From NCBI RefSeq assembly GCF_024171535.1, contig NZ_JALJZV010000006.1:1-64000 (forward strand): 64,000 nucleotides of DNA, read 5' to 3'. The translations under genes were made by a program, and so were the position numbers. Under the pieces are notes generated by a model, which was not told where the DNA came from, searched no databases, and worked only from the letters and a program-made list of their open reading frames with translations. Source of the DNA: Flavobacterium sp. HSC-61S13 (GTDB lineage Bacteria; Bacteroidota; Bacteroidia; Flavobacteriales; Flavobacteriaceae). How positions within the stretch are numbered: the stretch's first letter is position 1; every line of letters starts with the position of its first letter. This document shows, piece by piece, positions 56,516-64,000 of the stretch.

Positions 56516-56581
56516 TCTTAGAGAAAAATTTTTAGTTCAGTTTAAGCGACAAAGATAAAGTTTTCCTCCTCATTGCAAAGA

Positions 56582-57475
56582 CTAATTTTTAATTACTTTG
56601 GTTTTTTTTGCGTTCTTGACAATTCCGTTGAGAATTACTGTTGATAATATCAGCAAAGCACCGATATAAAATGCAGGAGTCATTTTTTCACTATCCTTAA
56701 AAATCAACACCGCTAATAAGATACCATAAACCGGCTCCAAGTTGATGGTCAGCATCACTGTATAAGGCGATAAAAACTTCATCACTTTAACCGAAGCCAA
56801 AAAAGCATAGGCCGTACAAAAAGACCCTAACAAGATCAACCACAACCAATCAGAAGATTGTACGGTGAAAAATTCTTTGGTAAAACCTCCAGATAATGCA
56901 AGGAATATAGTCAGTACTAACAAACCACCGAGGAGTTCATAAAAGGTTATAATTCCAGGGTCGTGTTTTTGTGCAAACTTACCGTTGATGATCGAAAAAA
57001 CAGCCGATAAAAAAGCGGAAATCAACCCCAAAACAATACCGGTCAAATATTGGGTTTCTACACTAAAAATAATACTTAGTCCCAAGATTACGATCAATCC
57101 AAAGACCACTTCATACCAAACGACCTTGCGTTTGTAAAAAATAGGTTCCAAGATCGAGGCAAAAAAGGCTCCTGTAGAAATACAAGCTAAGGTAACCGAC
57201 ACATTGGAGGCTTTAATAGCTCCAAAAAAAGTTAACCAATGCACTGCAATGACAATACCTGCTAATAAAAAAAGTCCAATACTCTTTGTAGAACTGGTCA
57301 TTTGCCGTCTTGTAATCATAAAATATACAAACAAGCAACTCACGGCAATGGCTATACGATACCAAACTAATGGCAAGGCCTCTAAGGAAATCAGTTGGCC
57401 TAAAACGGCTGTAAAGCCCCAAATAAAAACAATAAAATGTAAATTTAGGTAGCTTTTTAAATTATCTCCTAGCAT
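56582..57475 (-). CDS. EamA-family (DMT) transporter
   Basis: 297 residues, ten membrane helices in two EamA halves: FIVFIWGFTAVLGQLISLEA and LGLISAFLSAVFSIINGKFA begin the two repeats. Members export amino acids or other metabolites. Its start overlaps the end of lptG by 14 bp, so translation is probably coupled. The role in this gene run is unknown. Confidence 0.9.
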   Translation of the reverse strand: MLGDNLKSYLNLHFIVFIWGFTAVLGQLISLEALPLVWYRIAIAVSCLFVYFMITRRQMTSSTKSIGLFLLAGIVIAVHWLTFFGAIKASNVSVTLACISTGAFFASILEPIFYKRKVVWYEVVFGLIVILGLSIIFSVETQYLTGIVLGLISAFLSAVFSIINGKFAQKHDPGIITFYELLGGLLVLTIFLALSGGFTKEFFTVQSSDWLWLILLGSFCTAYAFLASVKVMKFLSPYTVMLTINLEPVYGILLAVLIFKDSEKMTPAFYIGALLILSTVILNGIVKNAKKTKVIKN

Positions 57476-58538
57476 TTCTCAATAAAATTATAGCTAATAT
57501 TCCAAAGGAAATATTGGAAAACCAAACGGCAAATAAAGGGGGTATGGTAGAGGCTTCTGCCAAAGTCCCGAATATTTTATCAAAGAATATATAGGTAAAG
57601 GCCAAAGAGATTCCTACTGCCAGATTGACTCCCATCCCTCCTCTTCTCTTCATCGAAGAAACCGATACGGCAATAATCGTCAAAATAAAGGTAGACACCG
57701 GTACACTATACTTTTTGTACTTCACGACCAAATACGAGTTGATATTTGCAGATCCTCGCATGGTTTCGCGTTCAATAAACTTATTAAGCTCACCCAAGGT
57801 CATGGTCTCCGCTGCATAAACCGCTGGAGTTAAATCTTCAATATCAAAATCGAGTTTCAGGTCTTTTGTTTCTGCTTTTTCTAAAACATCACCCATCTCA
57901 CCTATAGTTCGCTTGTTGTAAGAAGATAAGGTATAGTCTTTCTTCTCTGGATTCCAAGTGATCCTACTCGATTTAATTTTATACAACAGTTTATTGTCTT
58001 TAAACTTCTCTAGTGTAAAATTAAAACCTGTTTTGGTTTCAAAATTAAAATTGCTGACATATATAAACTCATTAGGACTAATCTGCTTATATACATTCTG
58101 CGTTTCACGAACCTCAGAATTCCTTTTTAAGTATTTGTATTTAAAATCATTATATCCTACACTGGCTTTTGGAACCAAAATAAGTCCCATCAACAAGGCA
58201 AAAACAGAGATTAAAGTTGCTCCTACTATATAAGGTCTTAAAAACCGATTAAAGGATATACCCGAACTCAAGATAGCAATAACTTCGGTGTTATTAGCCA
58301 ATTTAGAGGTGAACCAAATCACCGATAAAAACAACAAAATCGGAAAAAGCATGTTGGCAAAATAAATGGTGAAATCCAAATAATAAGCCAATACACTAGC
58401 AAGAGGTACTTTATTTTCTAATATTCGATTGATTTTTTCTGATACATCCACTACAATTCCGATAGGAATAAATAGCAACAACATCACGGTAAACGTTCCC
58501 AAATAACGCTTAAGAATATACCAATCAATTATTTTCAT
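57462..58538 (-). CDS. LptF/LptG-family LPS export permease
   Basis: 358 residues. Family start IIDWYILKRYLGTFTVML, three N-terminal membrane helices, a periplasmic beta-jellyroll (about residues 130-265), and three C-terminal helices with SMKRRGGMGVNLAVGISLAF. With LptB and the partner permease it extracts LPS from the inner membrane. LptG is more likely than LptF from the family start and size but the two are hard to separate by eye. Follows tgt by 119 bp. Confidence 0.9.
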   Translation of the reverse strand: MKIIDWYILKRYLGTFTVMLLLFIPIGIVVDVSEKINRILENKVPLASVLAYYLDFTIYFANMLFPILLFLSVIWFTSKLANNTEVIAILSSGISFNRFLRPYIVGATLISVFALLMGLILVPKASVGYNDFKYKYLKRNSEVRETQNVYKQISPNEFIYVSNFNFETKTGFNFTLEKFKDNKLLYKIKSSRITWNPEKKDYTLSSYNKRTIGEMGDVLEKAETKDLKLDFDIEDLTPAVYAAETMTLGELNKFIERETMRGSANINSYLVVKYKKYSVPVSTFILTIIAVSVSSMKRRGGMGVNLAVGISLAFTYIFFDKIFGTLAEASTIPPLFAVWFSNISFGILAIILLRNARR

Positions 58539-58657
58539 AGGTCGTTTTTATTTTCTTTTAATGGTTCTATGGCACTGGATTCCGACAACACAGCAAACGC
58601 GCTCAGCAACAAATCAATTACCAAGGTTTAAATATATAAAATTGTCTGATCTTACAG

Positions 58658-59788
58658 CTATAATCTTTCTCCTAATTGTTTGACCATTTTATCTTTCCAC
58701 GCAGTAAATGTGCCCGCTAAGATTTGTCTACGTGCCTCGCGAACCAACCACATATAAAATCCAAGATTGTGAATGGTTGCAATTTGTTTACCCAAATATT
58801 CATTGGCAGCAAACAAATGGCGCAAATATGCCTTAGAGTACTCTAAATCCACATAAGTATGTCCCATTTCATCAATAACAGAAAAATCATCTGCCCACTT
58901 TTTATTTTTAATATTGATGATCCCTTTGGAAGTAAATAACATTCCATTTCTCGCATTACGCGTCGGCATCACACAGTCAAACATATCAATTCCCAAAGCA
59001 ATGTTTTCCAAGATATTGATCGGAGTTCCGACACCCATCAAATAACGCGGTTTGTCTTTAGGTAAAATATTTGTAACGATCTCAGTCATTTCATACATTT
59101 CCTCAGCCGGTTCTCCAACTGATAATCCACCGATAGCATTCCCTGCTGCTCCTGCATTAGCGATGTATTCGGCTGATTGTGCTCTCAAATCTTTATAAGT
59201 ACTCCCTTGAACAATTGGAAAAAAGGTTTGGTCGTAACCGTATTTAACAGGTACTTTCTCCAAATGTGAAATACAACGATCCAACCAACGGTGAGTCATG
59301 TGCATCGAGCGTTTCGCATAACGGTAATCGCAAGGGTAAGGTGTACATTCATCAAAAGCCATGATAATATCCGCTCCAATGGTACGTTGAATTTCCATAA
59401 CGTTTTCCGGTGAAAAGAAATGGTAAGATCCATCGATATGTGATTTGAATTTCACCCCTTCTTCTTTAATCTTTCTATTATCAGAAAGAGAATATACCTG
59501 AAAACCTCCACTATCTGTTAAGATATTACGGTCCCAGTTCATGAATTTATGCAAACCACCAGCTTTTTCTAAAATAGCTGTTTGTGGTCGTAAATATAAA
59601 TGATAGGTATTTCCTAATATAATATCTGGATTGATATCGTTCTTTAGCTCGCGCTGGTGCACTCCTTTTACGGTAGCGACAGTCCCAACGGGCATAAAAA
59701 TTGGAGTTTCAATAACTCCGTGATCAGTAGTTAATTTTCCAGCTCTTGCTCTGGATTGTGGATCGGTATGTAATAAATCGAATTTCAT
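58658..59788 (-). CDS. tgt: tRNA-guanine(34) transglycosylase
   Basis: 376 residues. It exchanges guanine-34 for a queuine precursor in tRNAs with GUN anticodons. Catalytic Asp regions are intact: ILTDSGGFQVYSL (first Asp, general role) and GIDMFDCVMPTRNARNG (nucleophile). In the usual zinc region, however, the segment IDEMGHTYVDLEYSKAY has G309, T311 and D314 where bacterial Tgt carries three cysteines; the fourth ligand H340 (ATIHNLGF) remains. It is the first gene of the tgt-lptG-EamA-accA run. Confidence 0.96.
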   Translation of the reverse strand: MKFDLLHTDPQSRARAGKLTTDHGVIETPIFMPVGTVATVKGVHQRELKNDINPDIILGNTYHLYLRPQTAILEKAGGLHKFMNWDRNILTDSGGFQVYSLSDNRKIKEEGVKFKSHIDGSYHFFSPENVMEIQRTIGADIIMAFDECTPYPCDYRYAKRSMHMTHRWLDRCISHLEKVPVKYGYDQTFFPIVQGSTYKDLRAQSAEYIANAGAAGNAIGGLSVGEPAEEMYEMTEIVTNILPKDKPRYLMGVGTPINILENIALGIDMFDCVMPTRNARNGMLFTSKGIINIKNKKWADDFSVIDEMGHTYVDLEYSKAYLRHLFAANEYLGKQIATIHNLGFYMWLVREARRQILAGTFTAWKDKMVKQLGERL

Positions 59789-59975
59789 ATAGCCTTTTTA
59801 CAATCGGCAAAGATAATTGAAATCTGGTGAAACTACGATTTATTTTTCGCAGAATTAGCTGTAGGGAGTTTCGTCGATTTGCAGATTTGCGGATTTGTTT
59901 TAAACCGGGTTAAATATACCAGTTGCTTTTATTTAAAGGAGTACTGATAAGCTGCTTGAAGTGTTGAGTTAGCCC

Positions 59976-61001
59976 TTAATTTTTCCGTAAAATCAACCAC
60001 ACCACGATCGGTGCGCCGAGTATCGAAGTAATCGCATTGATCGGTAAAACAAACGCCTGACCGGGAAACTGGGTAATCATATCACAAAGCAACATAAGAA
60101 TGGCTCCTAGCAACATCGAGGCTAAGGTCAGGTATTTGTGACTGGTTGTTTTAAATAAAAGTCGAGCGATATGAGGAACTGCCAAACCTACAAAAGCGAT
60201 CGGTCCAGCAAAGGCTGTGGAAGCACCTGCCAAAACACTGGTTGCTAAAATAATGGTTAATCGCGCGCTTTTAACCGGTATTCCCAAACTAGCCGCATAA
60301 CGTTCCCCCAACAACATAGCGTCCAAGGCTTTAATCGATCTAAAACTCAAAGCCAAGCCCACTAATACCGCCACAGCGAAAAAAGATACGGATTGCCAAT
60401 CTAAATTCCCTAAACTACCCATCGACCAAAACGTATAGCGCTTCAATTGGTCAGCAGTACTAAAATAGGTTAAAACTCCTACAACAGCACTGGCAAAACT
60501 ACCAAACATCAATCCGACAATTAGCAAAGTCATCGAGTCTTGTACCTTTTGTGCTAACAACAAAACCAACAACAATATCGAAAAGCTCCCCAATACAGAA
60601 GCACCTACAATACCGGCGGATGACATAAATAAATTCTGCAGAAAAACAGGAAGAAAGGACGCCCCTAAGATAACAAAAGCAACCCCCAAACTCGCTCCAG
60701 AGCTCAATCCTAAAACATAGGGTCCTGCCATCGGATTTCGAAATAAAGTTTGCATCAACAAACCACTTACCGACAAGGCGATTCCGACGAGTATGGCAAT
60801 GATCGCTTTGGGCAATCGATAATTCAAAACGATATACCGCCAGCTTTCTTTCTCGATATCCTGACCTGCAAGCAAATAAACCACCTGCTTAAAAGGAATT
60901 TGTATGGCGCCAATACTGATGTTTGCAATAAAAAAAAACAGCAAAATCGGTAGTAAACACCAGATATAAAATGAGAGTGATCTGTTTTCTTTTTTAAACA
61001 T
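59976..61001 (-). CDS. Iron-siderophore/cobalamin-type ABC permease (FecCD/BtuC family)
   Basis: 341 residues, about ten membrane helices. Conserved family segments: SGLLMQTLFRNPMAGPYVLG and GLAVPHIARLLFKTTSHKYL (coupling to the ATPase), with the GPIAFVGL loop between them. It would form the membrane part of an importer with the substrate-binding protein encoded 3 bp upstream. No ATPase gene follows: the next gene is tgt, 187 bp away. Confidence 0.92.
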   Translation of the reverse strand: MFKKENRSLSFYIWCLLPILLFFFIANISIGAIQIPFKQVVYLLAGQDIEKESWRYIVLNYRLPKAIIAILVGIALSVSGLLMQTLFRNPMAGPYVLGLSSGASLGVAFVILGASFLPVFLQNLFMSSAGIVGASVLGSFSILLLVLLLAQKVQDSMTLLIVGLMFGSFASAVVGVLTYFSTADQLKRYTFWSMGSLGNLDWQSVSFFAVAVLVGLALSFRSIKALDAMLLGERYAASLGIPVKSARLTIILATSVLAGASTAFAGPIAFVGLAVPHIARLLFKTTSHKYLTLASMLLGAILMLLCDMITQFPGQAFVLPINAITSILGAPIVVWLILRKN

Positions 61002-61004
61002 GTT

Positions 61005-62138
61005 TTATTGTAGCTTTTCGTAAAAAGTCCTTTGATAATTTGGAAAAACCTCGGGATGTACTATAGAAACCAAATCTTTTAAAACCAAATCCGGACGTGT
61101 TGGTCCCAATTCATAGAACAGGACCCCACCAGTTTTTCCTTTTTTCGCTGAAAACGAATACACCCTATCGTTTTTAAAGGCTTCAAAATTGGCGTAATGC
61201 GGGTTTGCTTTTTTCAGTTGTTCTTTGGTTTCAAATTGAGCGGGATTGATCCAGAAGTCGGCATTTTGAGCTTTCTCATAAACCGCCTCAAACGACAAGG
61301 ACAAACTTCCTGTGCCTTCACTTTGACTCCATAGATAGTTGGTTTGTGCATCTTTAAAAAACACCGCTGCCCAACTTTGTCCTTGTGGCAAATACCAAAC
61401 ATCTTGATACATCGCACCACTCAATACCGTAGGAAGCTTTTTAATGCTGCTGATTTCCTTTAAAGTTTGATTGTAATTCGTTTCAATAGATTTGAACGTA
61501 GTCGTTGCCAAAGCGCTTTTGTCGTATAGAGCTCCGAAAAACTTAATCCATTCTGCCTTGCCAAGAGGTGTTTGTTCGGCCCAATCGCCATTATAAATCA
61601 CAGATACACCAGCCTGTTCTATACTTTTTAAAACCGTATTATTACCATCCATTCCAAACGCGACTAATGCATCGGGATGAACATCCAATATTATTTCAGT
61701 ATTTAACAACTCATTTTGACCGATCTCCCGTATTTTTCCAGCATCTATTTGCTTTCGGATCATTTCAGAAGAGATATAATCTAAACCGGGAAACCCCTTA
61801 AGTGTTTCGAGCTCGCCTAAAATTTCCAAAGCCGGTAAGTGAGTCGTTGAAGTCACTAGGACCGATTTAATCGGTATTGAAATTGCCGGGTATTTCACCA
61901 AAGAATCCGGCACAGTGGTGCCTGCTCTTTTTAATACATAAACCAAATCTTCCGTGGCGCCTGGCCAAGGTCTAGTGACTTTTAAAATCGAAAAATCTTC
62001 GTATTCATACAATTCAAATCCATCGGCATGTTCTATCGAATTTTGAACCGACGTGGTTTTTTGAACCACTTCCTTTTGCTTGCAACTAATTGCTACAAAC
62101 AAAAACATGATAAACAATCCCGGAACTATTTTTTTCAT
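61005..62138 (-). CDS. ABC-type substrate-binding lipoprotein (BtuF/FhuD-like)
   Basis: 377 residues. Lipobox ending at C19 (FVAISC). The fold is the class III binding-protein form, with ILVTSTTHLPALEILGELET-like N-lobe pieces, a long connecting helix, and the C-lobe (VLSGAMYQDVWYLPQGQSWA). It captures a chelated substrate in the periplasm and delivers it to the permease next door. Cobalamin is suggested by the neighbouring BtuG-like propeller; heme or a siderophore are alternatives. Divergent from that propeller. Confidence 0.88.
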   Translation of the reverse strand: MKKIVPGLFIMFLFVAISCKQKEVVQKTTSVQNSIEHADGFELYEYEDFSILKVTRPWPGATEDLVYVLKRAGTTVPDSLVKYPAISIPIKSVLVTSTTHLPALEILGELETLKGFPGLDYISSEMIRKQIDAGKIREIGQNELLNTEIILDVHPDALVAFGMDGNNTVLKSIEQAGVSVIYNGDWAEQTPLGKAEWIKFFGALYDKSALATTTFKSIETNYNQTLKEISSIKKLPTVLSGAMYQDVWYLPQGQSWAAVFFKDAQTNYLWSQSEGTGSLSLSFEAVYEKAQNADFWINPAQFETKEQLKKANPHYANFEAFKNDRVYSFSAKKGKTGGVLFYELGPTRPDLVLKDLVSIVHPEVFPNYQRTFYEKLQ

Positions 62139-62153
62139 TGGTGATGATTTTTA

Positions 62154-62161
62154 CAAATGTA
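62154..62161 (-). promoter_or_regulatory. Candidate -7 element of the substrate-binding gene
   Basis: CAAATGTA on plus, TACATTTG on minus, with a predicted start of transcription about 9 nt before the ATG. A plus-strand TATCTTTG at 62204-62211 could serve the divergent propeller gene with a leader of about 220 nt. No cobalamin riboswitch is recognised in between. Confidence 0.4.
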
Positions 62162-62436
62162 GGTTTATTTTACGAAAATATAAATCCTGATTCATAGAGT
62201 TTGTATCTTTGCAAACTTGGATTTTGGGTTTATAATTTTCTAAAAGACTTCCAAAAGGGCCACTTTTGAAATTAAAAAAACAAAATTGATGATTATCAGT
62301 AAAAAAAAGGGAAGAAAACTTGTTATTTTAATAATTCAGTATAATTTTGAAAAAACAAAATAATGTTTATATTTTGTTAAAGCGAAATATATCGTCAACG
62401 ACTCAATATTGATTCAACACAAAACCAATTTATAAA

Positions 62437-63456
62437 ATGAAAAAAATAATTCTTTTAGCACTTTCTGTTACCTTTTTTATTTCATGTAGCAAATCGGATG
62501 ATCCATTTGTAGGAGAAATCAAGAAAAACAATTACAGCAATACCGTCTTAATGTTAAATGAAGGTAATTTCGGTTTATCAAACTCCAGTATATATATCGT
62601 AAGCAATACCCTTACCAATCAAAAGCACGATGCCTATACCAAAGATGAATCCGTATTAGGAGATGTTGCTCAAAGTATGGGTTTTTTAAATGATAAAGCC
62701 TTTATCGTTGTCAATAATTCGAATAAAGTTGAAGTCGTTAATCGTTATACTTTCGAATCATTAGGTACTATCACTGAAAAAATTGCACAACCTCGTTATG
62801 TTGCTTTTGCTTCAGGTAAAGCTTATGTAAGCAATGCTGCTAGTCAATCTATCACAATATACAGTTCAGATACTTATGAATTTATCAAAGAAATCAAATT
62901 AAATGGTCCTGTGGAGCGTATTATCTCTGAAAACAACAAAATATATGTTCAGAAAGCAGCTTACAGTGTAGGTAATGAAATTGTGATCATCAATACGAGC
63001 TCAGACGAAATTTCCAAAACCATTAAAGTTAATGATGCACTACAAGACATCGTTTCTAATACGGGATTTGTATATGCTATCAGCAGTATCCCTACTCGTA
63101 CGAATTATTATAAAATCAATGCCGAAGTGGATACGGTTATGACTACATTCACATCTACTAAAGTCGTAAATGGTCAAAAATTAAGAGTTGATCAAAACAA
63201 ACTTTACTATGTATCAAATAATGATATCTACTCGTGGGAACCTCTAGCTACGACCGTTGATTACAAACCTATGTTTTCTATCAAAGGATCTGGATATGGT
63301 TTTCTTTATGCGTTTGACGTTATTGACGGACGTATATTTACAGCTGATGCATTGGATTTCAAATCAAAAAGTGCAGTTGCTGTATATAATTTAAAAGGAG
63401 AAAAAATAACAGAATTTGAAGGAGGAATTGCTACTTCAAGTTTTTATAAAAACTAA
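62437..63456 (+). CDS. Beta-propeller lipoprotein of the DUF5074/YncE type (BtuG-like)
   Basis: 339 residues. Lipobox ends at C17 (VTFFISC), followed by SKSDDPF, an acidic signal of the kind that sends flavobacterial lipoproteins to the cell surface. The mature part is a series of blades with the pattern NKVEVVNRYTFESLGTI, QSITIYSSDTYEFIKEIKLN, NEIVIINTSSDEISKTIKVN. This matches BtuG-type surface propellers of Bacteroidota, which bind cobalamin tightly. It is divergent from a BtuF/BtuC pair. A partner TonB receptor is not adjacent in this window. Confidence 0.8.
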   Translation: MKKIILLALSVTFFISCSKSDDPFVGEIKKNNYSNTVLMLNEGNFGLSNSSIYIVSNTLTNQKHDAYTKDESVLGDVAQSMGFLNDKAFIVVNNSNKVEVVNRYTFESLGTITEKIAQPRYVAFASGKAYVSNAASQSITIYSSDTYEFIKEIKLNGPVERIISENNKIYVQKAAYSVGNEIVIINTSSDEISKTIKVNDALQDIVSNTGFVYAISSIPTRTNYYKINAEVDTVMTTFTSTKVVNGQKLRVDQNKLYYVSNNDIYSWEPLATTVDYKPMFSIKGSGYGFLYAFDVIDGRIFTADALDFKSKSAVAVYNLKGEKITEFEGGIATSSFYKN

Positions 63457-63476
63457 TTTCATTCGATTCCTATAAG

Positions 63477-63510
63477 AAAATGCTTTCCAAATATGGAAAG
63501 CATTTTTTTA
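63477..63510 (+). terminator. Terminator of the propeller gene
   Basis: AAAATGCTTTCCA / TGGAAAGCATTTT with 4-nt loop and a T-run, just behind the stop. Confidence 0.9.
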
Positions 63511-63589
63511 TGGCAAAGAATTTGATTATATTTAAGTAAAGTAAGATCTAAACAGGTTTTTAAACAGCAATTAAAACTAAAAAAGTATT

Positions 63590-63844
63590 TTGACAACACA
63601 TAAAAACACAAAATCCTCGAAGAAAAACCTGATGATTATCGGTATTGCCTTGCTTTTCTTAATTCCTATTGGTCTGTCATACGTGTCTTTGAAGAAAAGC
63701 AAAGAACAAAAAATACAACAAGAAAACAGTATCCTTGTAGCCGATCCGGAAACTACGGTTGAAACGGAAAAAGCATTGCAGTTATTATCGACACAAATAA
63801 ACAAAGGATTAGATTCTATTAAAAACAACTATGATGAAAAATAA
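63590..63844 (+). CDS. Small membrane-anchored protein upstream of DUF4252 gene
   Basis: 84 residues if read from a TTG at 63590; an ATG at 63632 would give a 70-residue form that loses a Lys-rich N-terminus. One hydrophobic segment (MIIGIALLFLIPIGLSYVSL) is followed by a charged helix (KKSKEQKIQQ). It is placed before a DUF4252 gene with a 14-bp overlap, as in the small gene groups of Bacteroidota that carry a sigma-factor gene nearby (not seen here). No named family. Confidence 0.55.
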   Translation: MTTHKNTKSSKKNLMIIGIALLFLIPIGLSYVSLKKSKEQKIQQENSILVADPETTVETEKALQLLSTQINKGLDSIKNNYDEK

Positions 63845-64000
63845 TTACAAAAATATTTTAGGAATTTTGGGACTCTCCTTGATGAGCTACTCTGCTTTAG
63901 CTCAAACGGAGTTCAATAAATTTGAAGATCTGGATAACGTTAGCACCATCAGTGTGAACAAGAAAATGTTTGATATGATGTCTAATGTAAAAATTGACAC
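63831..64000 (+). CDS. DUF4252 family protein (partial, cut at right edge)
   Basis: The first 56 residues are visible and the frame is open at the window end. A signal peptide (MMKNNYKNILGILGLSLMSY and SALAQ cleavage) is followed by TEFNKFEDLDNVSTISVNKK and MFDMMSNVKID; the V-T-x-V-x-(I/V)-x-K-x-M-F pattern suits DUF4252. Family function is unknown. Overlaps the small membrane protein gene by 14 bp, so probably translated together. Confidence 0.65.
   Translation, partial: MMKNNYKNILGILGLSLMSYSALAQTEFNKFEDLDNVSTISVNKKMFDMMSNVKID

Noticed and set aside
62162..62436. Cobalamin riboswitch in front of the propeller gene
   Set aside because: A GGGCCACTTTTG stretch is only a weak B12-box resemblance; the conserved upstream elements of the riboswitch are not present.
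1..64000. Prophage, insertion sequence, defence system or biosynthetic cluster
   Set aside because: No integrase, transposase, restriction enzyme, Cas, or modular synthase gene was found; gene content is mostly housekeeping and transport.
1..64000. tRNA or rRNA genes
   Set aside because: No cloverleaf-like stretch with a TTCRANNC-type T-loop and acceptor pairing, and no rRNA sequence, was noticed by eye; a covariance search would be decisive.

Overview
The window is about 37-38 % GC by eye and reads as a chromosomal segment of a Bacteroidota bacterium, most probably family Flavobacteriaceae (genus not determinable). Supporting signs: a PorQ gene (type IX secretion) next to cmk, a single-chain 1222-residue PurL, about a dozen lipoproteins with short signal peptides, DUF5074-, DUF4328- and DUF4252-type proteins, an acyl-CoA-binding protein, and the TAnnTTTG -7 promoter element upstream of many genes. 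No rRNA, tRNA, CRISPR array, prophage or intact insertion sequence was seen.

Layout. 1-2633 (-): the N-terminal part of a very large secreted repeat protein running off the left edge, built of 163-residue (489-bp) units that are themselves four smaller repeats. 3.6-11 kb: an SRPBCC protein and a SufR-like regulator (-), divergent from a tripartite RND efflux operon (+). 11-18.3 kb: purC, a DUF4328 membrane protein, an MFS drug exporter divergent from an AraC regulator, two lipoproteins, and a TetR/thiolase pair sharing a palindromic operator. 18.4-26.9 kb: dapD, an LTA-synthase-like membrane phosphotransferase, four GT2-type proteins (two close paralogues and one decayed relative), a polysaccharide deacetylase and a beta-helix lipoprotein; this looks like a surface-glycan patch. 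27-39 kb: purL, DUF445, a lipoprotein, a nucleoside transporter, cmk-porQ and lon.

39-50.2 kb: a lipoprotein, an MFS permease, an M48 protease, a hydrolase-msrB pair and birA, then the housekeeping run rsfS-ftsH and LUD-cdsA-psd-ACBP-SOD (membrane lipid synthesis plus an exported superoxide dismutase). 51-62 kb: a patatin-like lipase, a secreted unknown, and the minus-strand run tgt-lptG-EamA-accA followed by dnaB. 59.9-63.5 kb: a BtuF/BtuC-type importer divergent from a surface beta-propeller lipoprotein resembling BtuG, probably for cobalamin or another chelate. The right edge cuts a DUF4252 gene.

Most of the window is ordinary core genome. The points most worth a second look are the nested, partly homogenised repeat protein; a Tgt lacking the three zinc cysteines; an SSB-like acidic tail on DnaB; a glycosyltransferase paralogue without its DXD motif; a 14-bp tandem repeat placed right behind stop codons; and the BtuG-like locus without an ATPase. 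Gene calls rest on reading the translated sequences; no database search was possible.
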